NCBI GenBank assembly: GCA_023091665.1
Contig: JALJCQ010000013.1
Coordinates: forward strand, 2,480,001 to 2,544,000
Reading direction: 5' to 3'
Length of the DNA stretch: 64,000 bases
DNA from: Pythium myriotylum
Lineage: Eukaryota > Oomycota > Peronosporomycetes > Pythiales > Pythiaceae
The notes beneath the pieces were generated by a model. That model was not told the origin of the DNA. It worked only from the letters and a program-made list of their open reading frames with translations, and ran no database searches. A program made the translations under genes and the position numbers. Positions 9,121-20,525 of the stretch are shown here, in pieces; position 1 is the first letter of the stretch; each line of letters starts with the position of its first letter.

Positions 9121-12100
9121 TCCGGCGGCAACGGCAACGGAAACGGCAACCCTCGGCAACGGTTCCAGCGAGCGAACCTTGCGCGAGATGAAGACCCCGG
9201 CGAGTACCTGTTCTCGGTCGGGAAGACCCAAGGCAAGTCGAGTCAATCCACGGCGTGGTTGGTCGACTCGGGTGCGACTCAGCACATGTCGCGAACCAAG
9301 CAGTTCATGATGAACTACAAGAAGATTGACCCAGTCGACGTGCATCTGGCCGATGATGGTACGGTCCAAGCGGTCGGCGTGGGAGACATTCTCATGTCGA
9401 TGAAGACTCCAAGTGGTGTCAAGAAGGGTTTGCTCACCAACGTGTGGCATATCCCCAAGCTCAGCCGCAACCTGTTCTCGGTCGGAAGGTTCACGGAGGA
9501 CGTTGCTCCCGTGACGTTCGACAAGGACGGTTGCTTCGTCGTTCTCAAGGGCGCCAAGCGGACCATCGGCACTCGTATCGGCAAGGGTCTGTTCAAGCTC
9601 AACATGTCTCCAGTGTCGATTGAAGCAGCTCACGCCGCCAGTACAAGACGAGGTCGCGCCATGTCCAAGTCGTACCTGTGGCACCTCCGACTCGGTCACA
9701 TCGGCTTCAGCGGTCTCGAAGCCATCGTCAAGAAGGACCTCGCCGACGGACTCGACATTGGGTCTGTGCAAGAGTGGGAGGTCTGTGAAGGCTGTGCACT
9801 CGGCAAGCTGACTCGCGTCAAGTTTCAGTCGGGCACGACCAAGCGGTCTGCGAATCTGCTTGACGTCGTGTGCAGCGATGTGGCCGGCCCCATGAAGACT
9901 CCGACTTTCGGCGGCATGAAGTACTTTGCCACCTTCACCGACGACAAGCCTCGACTGTGCAAGTTATACCTCATGCGGTCCAAGGACGAAGTCTACGACA
10001 AGTTCGTCGAGTTCGTCAACTGGGCCGAGAACCAAACCGGTCGTCGAGTCAAGGTGCTTCGAACCGACGGCGGCGGCGAGTACCAGTCGGCCAAACTTGC
10101 CAAGTTCTGCCGCAAGCGTGGCATCGAGCACGACGTCACGCCGCCATACACGCCTCAGTTGAACGGTGTGGCGGAGCGCATGAACCGAACCATCGGTGAG
10201 TGTGGTCGTTGCAAGCTCCACCATGCCAACTTGTCCGACGAGTACTGGGGCGAAGCCGTCATGACTGCAGTCGAAGTTCGCAACCGACTTCCGACCCGCG
10301 CTCAAGACTTGTACAAGTCGCCGTACGAAGAATGGTACGGGAAGAAGCCCTTGCTCGCCAACTTCAAGGTGTTCGGCTGCCATGCGTACGTCCACGTGCC
10401 CAAGGAGAAGCGGTCGAAGTTCGACGCCCGAGCCATCTTGTGTCGGTTCCTCGGCTACTCGGACCACGAGAAGGCGTATCGGTTCGAAGAAATCGCAACC
10501 GGTCGGATCGTCATCAGTCGAGACGCGCAGTTCATGGAAGACACGTTCGACGATGGCAAGCGCGAAGAACCCTGGAGCAAGTCCGTCGAGTTCCGCGACG
10601 ATGAAGATGATGAAGATCAAGATGAAGCGACCGACAACCAAGATGATGAAGACATGGGTGAGCAGCCAGCCTCACCAGCACCAAGTCAGCGCAGCTACGA
10701 GCGACCGGAGTGGCAACAGGGCCAGCGGTCGCAGCGTCCAGCAGCACCAGCATCGGCCCAGCAGCCGAATGTCGACTACGCACCAGGGTCCAAGCGCCAC
10801 TCTCGCACGCACTCGCTCGAGAACCCAGCTGAACCGCCAGTTGAGAAGCGCTACGGACGTGTTGGACGCACAAGTGGTGCGACTCCACCACCCACGCAAG
10901 GTCCAAGGACATCGCTCGAAGATCTGTCTGCACTGCTCACGTCGATCGAAGAGGAAGGCGTAGAAGATGAAGACGAAGAAGGCGAAGACGTGCAAGAACA
11001 AGGGGGAGAAGACCAAGATTACGAAGAGTTTGCTCTCGTCGTGAATTCAGGGGGAGAGTTGCCGACATCGTTCAAGTCGGCGATGGAATCCGACGACGCC
11101 AGCAACTGGAAGGAAGCCTGCGACTCCGAGCTCGAGTCGCTCAAGAAGAACGAGACATGGGACCTAGTCCCTTTGCCAGCCGGACGCAAGGCCATCACCA
11201 GCAAGTGGGTGTTCAAGGTCAAGGAAACCGCCGAAGGACTCGTCGAGCGGTACAAGGCTCGACTCGTTGCCAAGGGGTTCCTGCAGAAGTACGGCATCGA
11301 CTTCGAAGAGACATTCGCACCCGTCGCCAAGTTCACGTCGATCCGCACCATCCTCAGCATCGCCGCTCGACACAAGCTCATGATCCATCAGATGGATGTC
11401 AAGACGGCGTTCCTGAACGGCAACCTCGACGAAGAAATCTACATGAAGCAGCCCGAAGGCTTTGTCGACCACCGCCACCCCGACTACGTGTGCAAGCTCA
11501 AGCGCTCGCTCTACGGTCTCAAGCAGTCGCCACGCATGTGGAACCAGACCATCGACGCCTTCATGCGCAAGGTCGGCTTCACCAAGTGCGAGATGGACCA
11601 CTGCGTGTACGTCAAGCGGAGCGGCTCAGCGATGATCTTCGTGGTGATCTACGTCGACGACCTCATCCTCGCCTGCAATAGCATGGAGTTGCTCACGGCG
11701 ACCAAGCGTGCACTCAGCGAACGCTTCGAGATGTCCGACCTCGGCGAACTCAAGCACTGCCTCGGCATGGAAGTTGATCAAGACCCCAAGTCCGGCGACG
11801 TGACCATGCGGCAGACCAAGTTCCTGCAGTCGATCCTGACCAAGTTCGGCATGCAAGACTGCAAACCAGTGAGGACTCCTCAAGACCCCGGACTCAAGCT
11901 GACCAAGGCCATGTGCGAAGGTGGTTGCAAGCACGAAGACACCATGAAGAACGTGCCGTACCGAAGTGCAGTCGGCGCACTCATGTACCTCATGGTCGGC
12001 ACTCGACCAGACCTCGCAGCGGCAGTCGGCACACTCAGCCAGTTCGCCGCGGACCCGTGTCCAACACACTGGCAAGCTCTCAAGCGTGTGCTCCGCTACC

Positions 12101-12685
12101 TGCAAGCGACTCCGACGTACGGCCTGCAGTTCTCGGCATCGAACGACGGAAGACTGGTCGGCTACTCCGACGCCCGACTGGGCTGGCGACATCGAGTCAC
12201 GTCGAAGCACCAGCGGCTACGTGTTCATGCTCAACGGCGGATGCATCAGCTGGCGCAGCAAGAAGCAGCGAACTGTCGCCCTCTCCTCGACCGAAGCAGA
12301 GTACATGGCTCTATCGGAAGCGATCCAAGAAGCCGTGTGGCTCAAGGCGTTCCTGTGCGAACTCGGCGAAGTTGCAAGCGACCAAGCGCTCACGGTGTAC
12401 GAAGACAACCAAGGTGCGATCGCGTTGGCCAAGAACCCCGAGTTCCACAAGCGCACCAAGCACATCGACATTCGCTACCACTTCGTTCGTGAGAAGGTCG
12501 AGGACGGCCAAGTGTCTCTCCAGTATTGCCCGACCCAAGACATGCTTGCCGACATCATGACCAAGCCGATCCCCACTGTCCAGTTCGACGTGCTCCGCAC
12601 CAAGCTTGGTGTTCAAGACGCATTCGAGTCGAGGGGGAGTGTTGAAGACGATGCGCCTCGAACCCAGCGTCATCATTCCAGTTGA
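8504..12685 (+). pseudogene. Copia A copy 1: gag-pol, 5'-truncated and frameshifted
   Basis: Ty1/copia polyprotein lacking the gag start: A sequence begins abruptly at [12 protein letters not shown] after the chimeric LTR. In order: gag, zinc knuckle [14 protein letters not shown], an Asn-Gly repeat, protease VDSGATQHM, integrase with HHCC region and RTDGGGEY, reverse transcriptase YVDDLILAC, RNase H. This copy keeps a sense codon (CAG, 10156-10158) where most relatives have TAG. It has an extra C at about 12173-12175 that shifts frame inside the RNase H motif YSDADWAG, replacing an active-site Asp region; the original frame resumes at 12180 and ends inside the 3' LTR. Further changes: VVCSDVAG for VVYSDVAG in integrase and DDKPRL for DDKSRL. 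Confidence 0.9.
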
Positions 12686-12998
12686 AACTCGGCAGTTGAA
12701 GCTCGGCTGTAGAAGATTCTCCTGCAGAAGATTCTCCGTGGAAGATTCGACATGTGGAAGACTCGACATGTGGAAGATTCTCCGTCTGGTTCTGGTTTGA
12801 ATCCAGTGCCACCCATCGACTTCGTTGAAGTATCCACGAAGTCAGTTTATGTTTGCATATGTTTACGATAGGTAGGACATACATTTGATTATGGTAGCGT
12901 AGGACACACACAGACGGCTTAGAGGTAGCAGTAGCGAACTAAGTCCCGATCAATTCACTTTGCATTTTGCATCCCACCAACCAAGCGACCTTCCAACA
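12640..12998 (+). repeat. Copia A LTR (3' LTR of copy 1), 359 bp
   Basis: TGTTGAAGACG...CTTCCAACA, preceded by the polypurine tract GAGGGGGAG. It is also the first LTR of the tandem array that follows: instead of a PBS, its outer end is joined to GTTGC of RNase H. Confidence 0.9.
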
Positions 12999-13267
12999 GT
13001 TGCAAGCGACCAAGCGCTCACGGTGTACGAAGACAACCAAGGTGCGATCGCGTTGGCCAAGAACCCCGAGTTCCACAAGCGCACCAAGCACATCGACATT
13101 CGCTACCACTTCGTTCGTGAGAAGGTCGAGGACGGCCAAGTGTCTCTCCAGTATTGCCCGACCCAAGACATGCTTGCCGACATCATGACCAAGCCGATCC
13201 CCACTGTCCAGTTCGACGTGCTCCGCACCAAGCTTGGTGTTCAAGACGCATTCGAGTCGAGGGGGGG
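12999..13267 (+). pseudogene. Copia A RNase H terminal fragment 1
   Basis: 269 bp from [14 protein letters not shown] to the PPT; begins exactly at the preceding LTR end. Its PPT has a longer G run (GAGGGGGGGTG) than its sisters. Confidence 0.9.
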
Positions 13268-13626
13268 TGTTGAAGATGATGCGCCTCGAACCCAGCGTCA
13301 TCATTCCAGTTGAAACTCGGCAGTTGAAGCTCGGCTGTAGAAGATTCTCCTGCAGAAGATTCTCCGTGGAAGATTCGACATGTGGAAGACTCGACATGTG
13401 GAAGATTCTCCGTCTGGTTCTGGTTTGAATCCAGTGCCACCCATCGACTTCGTTGAAGTATCCACGAAGTCAGCTTATGTTTGCATATGTTTACGATAGG
13501 TAGGACATACATTTGATTATGGTAGCGTAGGACACACACAGACGGCTTAGAGGTAGCAGTAGCGAACTAAGTCCCGATCAATTCACTTTGCATTTTGCAT
13601 CCCACCAACCAAGCGACCTTCCAACA
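13268..13626 (+). repeat. Copia A LTR, array copy 2, 359 bp
   Basis: Same length as array copy 1 but begins TGTTGAAGATGATG (not GACGATG) and reads GTCAGCTTATG where copy 1 has GTCAGTTTATG. Confidence 0.9.
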
Positions 13627-13895
13627 GTTGCAAGCGACCAAGCGCTCACGGTGTACGAAGACAACCAAGGTGCGATCGCGTTGGCCAAGAACCCCGAGTT
13701 CCACAAGCGCACCAAGCACATCGACATTCGCTACCACTTCGTTCGTGAGAAGGTCGAGGACGGCCAAGTGTCTCTCCAGTATTGCCCGACCCAAGACATG
13801 CTTGCCGACATCATGACCAAGCCGATCCCCACTGTCCAGTTCGACGTGCTCCGCACCAAGCTTGGTGTTCAAGACGCATTCGAGTCGAGGGGGAG
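13627..13895 (+). pseudogene. Copia A RNase H terminal fragment 2
   Basis: 269 bp, same borders as fragment 1, ordinary GAGGGGGAG PPT. Confidence 0.9.
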
Positions 13896-14238
13896 TGTTG
13901 AAGACGATGCGCCTCGAACCCAGCGTCATCATTCCAGTTGAAGCTCGGCAGTTGAAGCTCGGCTGCAGAAGATTCTCCTGCAGAAGATTCTCCGTGGAAG
14001 ACTCGACATGTGGAAAATTCTCCGTCTGGTTCTGGTTTGAATCCAGTGCCACCCATCGACTTCGTTGAAGTATCCACGAAGTCAGTTTATGTTTGCATAT
14101 GTTTACGATAGGTAGGACATACATTTGATTATGGTAGCGTAGGACACACACAGACGGCTTAGAGGTAGCAGTAGCGAACTAAGTCCCGATCAATTCACTT
14201 TGCATTTTGCATCCCACCAACCAAGCGACCTTCCAACA
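13896..14238 (+). repeat. Copia A LTR, array copy 3, 343 bp
   Basis: Lacks one 16-bp GTGGAAGATTCGACAT-type repeat of U3 compared with the 359-bp form, and reads GGAAAATTCTCC after it. Confidence 0.9.
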
Positions 14239-14507
14239 GTTGCAAGCGACCAAGCGCTCACGGTGTACGAAGACAACCAAGGTGCGATCGCGTTGGCCAA
14301 GAACCCCGAGTTCCACAAGCGCACCAAGCACATCGACATTCGCTACCACTTCGTTCGTGAGAAGGTCGAGGACGGCCAAGTGTCTCTCCAGTATTGCCCG
14401 ACCCAAGACATGCTTGCCGACATCATGACCAAGCCGATCCCCACTGTCCAGTTCGACGTGCTCCGCACCAAGCTTGGTGTTCAAGACGCATTCGAGTCGA
14501 GGGGGAG
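14239..14507 (+). pseudogene. Copia A RNase H terminal fragment 3
   Basis: 269 bp, same borders as fragments 1 and 2; this unit (fragment plus 343-bp LTR) appears to be a direct duplication of the previous one. Confidence 0.9.
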
Positions 14508-14850
14508 TGTTGAAGACGATGCGCCTCGAACCCAGCGTCATCATTCCAGTTGAAGCTCGGCAGTTGAAGCTCGGCTGCAGAAGATTCTCCTGCAGAAGAT
14601 TCTCCGTGGAAGACTCGACATGTGGAAAATTCTCCGTCTGGTTCTGGTTTGAATCCAGTGCCACCCATCGACTTCGTTGAAGTATCCACGAAGTCAGTTT
14701 ATGTTTGCATATGTTTACGATAGGTAGGACATACATTTGATTATGGTAGCGTAGGACACACACAGACGGCTTAGAGGTAGCAGTAGCGAACTAAGTCCCG
14801 ATCAATTCACTTTGCATTTTGCATCCCACCAACCAAGCGACCTTCCAACA
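14508..14850 (+). repeat. Copia A LTR, array copy 4, 343 bp
   Basis: Same 16-bp deletion as copy 3. Its outer end CCTTCCAACA abuts CCACTCCGG, the cut end of a minus-strand A copy. Confidence 0.9.
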
Positions 14851-15821
14851 CCACTCCGGTCGCTCGTAGCTGCGCTGACTTGGTGCTGGTGAGGCTGGCT
14901 GCTCATCCATGTCTTCATCATCTTGGTTGTCGGTTGCTTCATCTTGATCTTCATCATCTTCATCGTCGCGGAACTCGACGGACTTGCTCCAGGGTTCTTC
15001 GCGCTTGCCATCGTCGAACGTGTCTTCCATGAACTGCGCGTCTCGACTGATGACGATCCGGCCGGTTGCGATTTCTTCAAACCGATACGCCTTCTCGTGG
15101 TCCGAGTAGCCGAGGAACCGACACAAGATGGCTCGGGCGTCGAACTTCGACCGCTTCTCCTTCGGCACGTGGACGTACGCATGGCAGCCGAACACCTTGA
15201 AGTTGGCGAGCAAGGGCTTCTTCCCGTACCATTCTTCGTACGGCGACTTGTACAAGTCTTGAGCGCGGGTCGGAAGTCGGTTGCGAACTTCGACTGCAGT
15301 CATGACGGCTTCGCCCCAGTACTCGTCGGACAAGTTGGCATGGTGGAGCTTGCAACGACCACACTCACCGATGGTTCGGTTCATGCGCTCCGCCACACCG
15401 TTCAACTGAGGCGTGTATGGCGGCGTGACGTCGTGCTCGATGCCACGCTTGCGGCAGAACTTGGCAAGTTTGGCCGACTGGTACTCGCCGCCGCCGTCGG
15501 TTCGAAGCACCTTGACTCGACGACCGGTTTGGTTCTCGGCCCAGTTGACGAACTCGACGAACTTGTCGTAGACTTCGTCCTTGGACCGCATGAGGTATAA
15601 CTTGCACAGTCGAGGCTTGTCGTCGGTGAAGGTGGCAAAGTACTTCATGCCGCCGAAAGTCGGAGTCTTCATGGGGCCGGCCACATCGCTGTACACGACG
15701 TCAAGCAGATTCGCAGACCGCTTGGTCGTGCCCGACTGAAACTTGACGCGAGTCAGCTTGCCGAGTGCACAGCCTTCACAGACCTCCCACTCTTGCACAG
15801 ACCCAATGTCGAGTCCGTCGG
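14851..15821 (-). pseudogene. Copia A copy 2: integrase part, before the B insertion
   Basis: Minus-strand A sequence from [16 protein letters not shown] (integrase zinc-binding region) through RTDGGGEY and [10 protein letters not shown] to the acidic linker, cut after SYERPEW. Reverse transcriptase and RNase H are absent. The integrase codon that is TAG in four relatives is a sense codon here (15406-15408). The upstream part of the same copy lies beyond the B insertion at 20526-21953. The right end, 15817-15821 (GTCGG), is one half of the target duplication of B. Confidence 0.9.
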
Positions 15822-16176
15822 TATTGTGGGTACAATGTGTCACAACATCTTGAAGTTGAAGTTCAAGTTGTGGAAGATTCAACTGTAGAAAATTCTCATG
15901 TGGAAGATTCCCATGTAGAAAATTCTCAGGTGGAAAGTTCTCCATCTAGTTCTGGGTTGAACCCAGTTCAACCCATCAACTTTGTTGAAGTACCCACGAA
16001 GTGTGTATACCTCTGCATATGATTACGATAGGTAGGACATGCATATGTTTATGGTAGCGTAGGACACAAGACGGCTTAGAGGTAGCGACAGCGAACTAAG
16101 TCCCGATCAATTCACTCTGCATTTTGCCAAGCTTCAGTCAAGTCCACTCCTCTTCTCGACTTCGTGACCTTTAATA
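15822..16176 (+). repeat. Copia B 5' LTR
   Basis: TATTGTGGGTAC...CCTTTAATA. U3 has degenerate 15-bp repeats (GTGGAAGATTC / GTAGAAAATTC). The last ~150 bp before the B-specific end are closely similar to family A. Confidence 0.95.
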
Positions 16177-16191
16177 GGTTATGAGCCCAAG
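16177..16191 (+). promoter_or_regulatory. Primer-binding site (half tRNA-iMet), copia B
   Basis: GGTTATGAGCCCAAG directly follows the LTR. Its complement CTTGGGCTCATAACC reads like the anticodon stem-loop of initiator tRNA-Met (loop CUCAUAA), not a tRNA 3' end. The gag ATG (16181) lies inside it. Confidence 0.8.
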
Positions 16192-19100
16192 TACCATGAC
16201 GGACAAGACAAAGACTCTCGTTGACAAGTTCCGTGGCGACAACTACGCTTCGTGGGCACGCTACATGCGAGGCGTGTTCCTAACCAAGTCGGTGTGGAAT
16301 GTCGTGAACATCAACGAGACGCCGACGTTCTCGGACCCGCGGATCAAGGACGAGTACATCAGGACCAACAACATCGCGTTCGGCCTGATGCTCCTCCATA
16401 TCGACGCGGAGTACCACCACATCGTCGACGACTGTGAAGAAGCTCATGTGGCATGGAAGCGACTCCGTTCGTTGTACGAAGGGTCGCAGAAGGCGGGTCG
16501 AATCTACTTGAAGCGTCAGCTCTTTAGTATGGAGATGAAGGAAGGCGCGAATGTGTTGCATCACTGCAACGAGATCCTCAACATCCACGCCAAGCTTGTG
16601 GCCATCGGCGCGAAGATGGAGGACGAAGATGTGGCAATTTGTCTGCTGCGCAGTTTGCCTAAGAGCTATGAGAACGTGGTTCTGCACATCGAGATGAGCA
16701 ATGCCGACTTGAGAACTAAAGAAGTGATCAAGGCTCTCACGAACGAGCACGTGAAGCGTGCCGGCGAGATGAAGACTGCAGCCACCAAGCTCGACGACCA
16801 AGCCAAGGCGTTTGTGTCGGAGCAAGATACTCGTGTATGCTCGCACTGCGGCAAGACTGGTCACTTAGTTGACCGTTGTTGGGCCAAGAACAAGCAAGAA
16901 GGTCGCAAATTCGGCGGTGGTCGCTTTGGCGGAAAACGCGCGAACCACGTACAACGCGACTATGAAGAAGACGATGACGCCATCGCCTTCGCTGTGTCAA
17001 TGGAGGCCAGTATAGCGCCGGACACTTCCATGATTGGGAAGTGGGCGATTGACAGTGGTGCCACGCACCATGTCTGTAACGACCGCTCGATGTTTGCCAG
17101 TTTGGCTGAGGGCGATCACGGTGAACTTGTGGTCGCGGAAGGAACGAAGACCAAGATCCTCGGCGTTGGCACAGTGCACGAGCGCGCTATCATTCACGGC
17201 GGACAAGTTCGTGACCTCGAACTCCGCGACGTTATTATACGTACCAGGAATCAAGAAGAATCTGCTTTCAATCCCGCAGATCAACAAGTCAGGCAAGTTT
17301 CGCGTTGTCTTCGAAGGGCCTGCAATGAGCGTATTCGACAAAAGGTCGCGGAAGGTCGTCGCGACTGCTCAACTTGCGTTCGGGTTGTTTTGGCTCCGCT
17401 CATTCCTGCGCGCCACTTCGCCTTCAGCTTTGACAATCTCGGCGGACCGCGCAATCTCGATCCTGCACGAGCGCATGGGTCATGCATCGACTCCGTTGTT
17501 GCGCTTGTTGCTCGACAAGTCAATGGTGAAGGACGCGGATCTGCCTACGAGCACCAAAGCTACACCGATGTGCCAAGGGTGCCAGCAAGGCAAAATGGTC
17601 CAGAAGCCATTCAAGTCCAACACCGAGAAGCGCAAGTTTCAACCGTTCGAACTCATCCATCTCGACCTTTGTGGCCCGATGGAGGTCGACAGCATCGGCG
17701 GCAGCAAGTATTTGCTCCTGATCGTGGACGAATCCAGTGGTTTGATGCACGGTTCATGCATTGCGTCCAAGTCAGACTGCAGTGCACTGATCATCAAATT
17801 CATCAAGCAAGTCAGCAACCAGTTTGATCGCCGTGTCAAGTTTGTACGTCACGACGGAGCCAAGGAATTTGCTACGAGTGCAATCAAGGCGTTCTATGCT
17901 GACCAAGGCATCGAGCAGCAAGTCACTGTGCCATACGCGCACCAAACCAACAGTACGGCCGAGCGCAACATCCGAAGTATCGTCACGATGGGTCGCAGCA
18001 TGCTCCATCATGCTGGTTTGGACAAAAATCTTCTGGGCAGAAGCAGCAATGACCGCGATCTACATCAAGAATCGCTTGCCATCACCGAAGTCCAACGACA
18101 AGACACCGTATGAACTGGTCTACGGTGAGAAACCTAGCATCAAGCACATGCGCGTCTTCGGCTGTCTCGCGTTCGTACTCACACCAAGTGAGATGCGCAA
18201 GAAATGGGATGCCAAGTCTCGCCCTGGCCTATTCGTCGGTTATCAAGAGTCATCAAAAGCGTATCGGATCTTCGACATTGAAGCTAACAAGATCGTCATC
18301 AGTCGCGACGTCAATTTCGACGAGACCAAGCCCGGCGGCTGGTACCTCGAAAACACTACATCAGGCATGGACGACTTGCTGGAACGACTCGATGACATCG
18401 ACAACGAAGGTGGTCTCAACTTGGCCAATTTCAAGTACAGTGGCAAACGCCGCTCAGGTGCCCCACAACCAGTTGACCCAATGCAATCCGACGCAGACGA
18501 TGAAGCAAGCGGTTCGGAAAGTGTTCGAAGATCAACCCGACGACGAATGTCCCCAGTCGAGTGGTGGCGTGCAAGTGCGAACCTGACAGAGACCAGCGAT
18601 TTCACTGAACCAAGCACGTATGAAGAGGCCGTCAGTGGCCCAGATCAAGAACACTGGAAGCGTGCGATTACCGCCGAGTTACGATCTATGCAAGAACGAG
18701 AAGTGTTCTCACCAGCCAAGCTTCCAAACGGCGAACGAGCGATCGACGCCAAGTGGGTGTTCAAGATCAAAAGACGTGCCGATGGTTCGATCGACAAGTA
18801 CAAGGCTCGACTTGTGGCTCGAGGATTCAAGCAGAAGTACGGTATCGACTACACCGAGACGTTTGCACCAGTGTTCAAGTACACGACTCTTCGCATGATG
18901 ATTGCACTAGCAAAGTCATTCGGTTGGCCTGTTGAGCAACTCGACGTCGTAACTGCTTTCCTTTATGGCGTGATGAAGGAACAAGTATTCATCCGGACTC
19001 CCGAAGGCATGGAACTCGAGCGAGGCTACGACTGTCTCAAGCTACTCAAGTCCGTCTACGGACTAAAACAGGCGTCTCGGGTCTGGAACGAAACCTTCGA

Positions 19101-20163
19101 CGAGTACGTACGATCGATCGGCTTCAACGCATCCAAGTCCGATCCGTGTCTGTACATCAAGTGTATCGATGGCCAGTGTGTGCTCCTACTCGTCTACGTT
19201 GACGATGTGATCATTACTGGAAGTTCGCCTGACCTGATCACGGACGTGAAGTCACAACTCAAGACGCGATTCGAGATGACCGACAATGGTCCATGCAAGT
19301 TTGTCCTCGGCATCGAACTCGTCGACAATGCAGATGGTTCGGTTACTCTGTGCCAGCGCCGTTACATCAGTGACATCTTAAAGCGCTTCAACATGGAAGA
19401 CTGCAAGCCGGTAGCAAGCCCAGTTGACGTCAGTGCCAAGCTCACCACAACGAATGAAGACGATGTGCCGGTCACCAATGCCCCATACCGCGAGGCAGTT
19501 AGTGCACTGATGCATGTAATGTGTGCCACTCGACCTGACATTGCATTCGCCGTGGGAATGGTCTCGCGATTCATGGAAGCGCCCCATGAAGTCCATTGGA
19601 TTGCCGTCAAGCGCATCTTCCGTTACCTCCAAGGCACCAAGTCGCACGGGATTCGATTCACTACAGACCCGGACATGAAGTTTGCTGGCTACTCCGATGC
19701 CGATTGGGCCGGTGACATATCAGACCGCAAGTCAACATCCGGCTACGTGTTTACACTTGCCGGCGGACCCATTAGCTGGGGATCCAAGAAGCAATCAAGT
19801 GTCTCCCTATCTACAAGCGAAGCCGAGTACATCGCATTGAGTCTCGCAATTCAAGAGGGCAAGTGGGTCCATCGCCTACTGTGTGAAGCATTGGACGCTG
19901 CACAAGTCCCAAGTCCGAAGTTGGTGATTCTTGAAGACAACCAGTCATGCATCAAGATGACCAAGAACCCAGTAAACCATGGTCGTGCCAAGCACATCGA
20001 CATCAAATACCACCACATTCGTGATGAAGTCAAGTCCGGGGAAGTCGAAGTAAAGTACTGCTCAAGCTCAACCATGAACGCCGACTTGCTCACGAAGGGT
20101 CTACCCGGTCCCCGTCACCAAGAGCTCACTCAAGCCCTCGGAATTCAAGGCTGTGACCATTGA
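16181..20163 (+). pseudogene. Copia B gag-pol with two frameshifts
   Basis: Polyprotein of a Ty1/copia retrotransposon: gag (MSPSTMTDKTK...), zinc knuckle CSHCGKTGHLVDRC (about residue 221), protease IDSGATHHV (about 290), integrase with HERMGH, CQGCQQGK, LDLCGPM, RHDGAKEF and NSTAERNI, reverse transcriptase with YVDDVIITG, RNase H with YSDADWAG and STSEAEYIAL, ending IQGCDH. The frame breaks near 17230 (ELRDV / LYVPGIKKN) and again at the A run about 18022-18027 (HHAGLD / IFWAEAAMT). Despite near-identical LTRs this copy cannot make an intact polyprotein unless the breaks are sequencing errors. The start is the AUG inside the PBS. Confidence 0.9.
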
Positions 20164-20169
20164 GGGGGG
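20162..20169 (+). promoter_or_regulatory. Polypurine tract, copia B
   Basis: GAGGGGGG, overlapping the pol stop codon and lying one base upstream of the 3' LTR; primes plus-strand synthesis in this class. Confidence 0.7.
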
Positions 20170-20170
20170 C

Positions 20171-20525
20171 TATTATGGGTACAATGTGTCACAACATCTT
20201 GAAGTTGAAGTTCAAGTTGTGGAAGATTCAACTGTAGAAAATTCTCATGTGGAAGATTCCCATGTAGAAAATTCTCAGGTGGAAAGTTCTCCATCTAGTT
20301 CTGGGTTGAACCCAGTTCAACCCATCAACCTTGTTGAAGTACCCACGAAGTGTGTATACCTCTGCATATGATTACGATAGGTAGGACATGCATATGTTTA
20401 TGGTAGCGTAGGACACAAGACGGCTTAGAGGTAGCGACAGCGAACTAAGTCCCGATCAATTCACTCTGCATTTTGCCAAGCTTCAGTCAAGTCCACTCCT
20501 CTTCTCGACTTCGTGACCTTTAATA
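20171..20525 (+). repeat. Copia B 3' LTR
   Basis: Differs from the 5' LTR only at TATTATGG (for TATTGTGG) and CATCAACCTTG (for CATCAACTTTG). Followed by the GTCGG duplication. Confidence 0.95.

Larger units (their letters stand above)
12640..14850 (+). repeat. Tandem array: four A LTRs alternating with 269-bp pol fragments
   Basis: Four LTRs (359, 359, 343, 343 bp) are separated by three copies of the same 269-bp piece of the RNase H end plus PPT. Every LTR-to-fragment junction is identical (CCAACA|GTTGCAAGCG), so the array expanded by repetition of one rearranged unit, not by independent insertions. There is no PBS or gag in the units. Confidence 0.9.
15822..20525 (+). mobile_element. Complete Ty1/copia family B element, 4704 bp
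   Basis: Two 355-bp LTRs bound gag-pol, with PBS and PPT in place. It sits in copia A copy 2 (minus strand) with a perfect 5-bp target duplication GTCGG (15817-15821 and 20526-20530); the uninterrupted site GAGTCCGTCGGCGAGG is seen in copy 3 at about 25209. The LTRs differ at two positions by my alignment, so the insertion is young. The termini are TATT...AATA instead of the usual TG...CA. Confidence 0.95.

Noticed and set aside
12640..14850. CRISPR-like regular repeat/spacer pattern
   Set aside because: Repeats are 343-359-bp LTRs and the 'spacers' are copies of one pol fragment; the genome is eukaryotic.
15822..20525. B element as a retrovirus with an envelope gene
   Set aside because: Domain order protease-integrase-RT-RNase H and absence of any further ORF show a plain Ty1/copia element.
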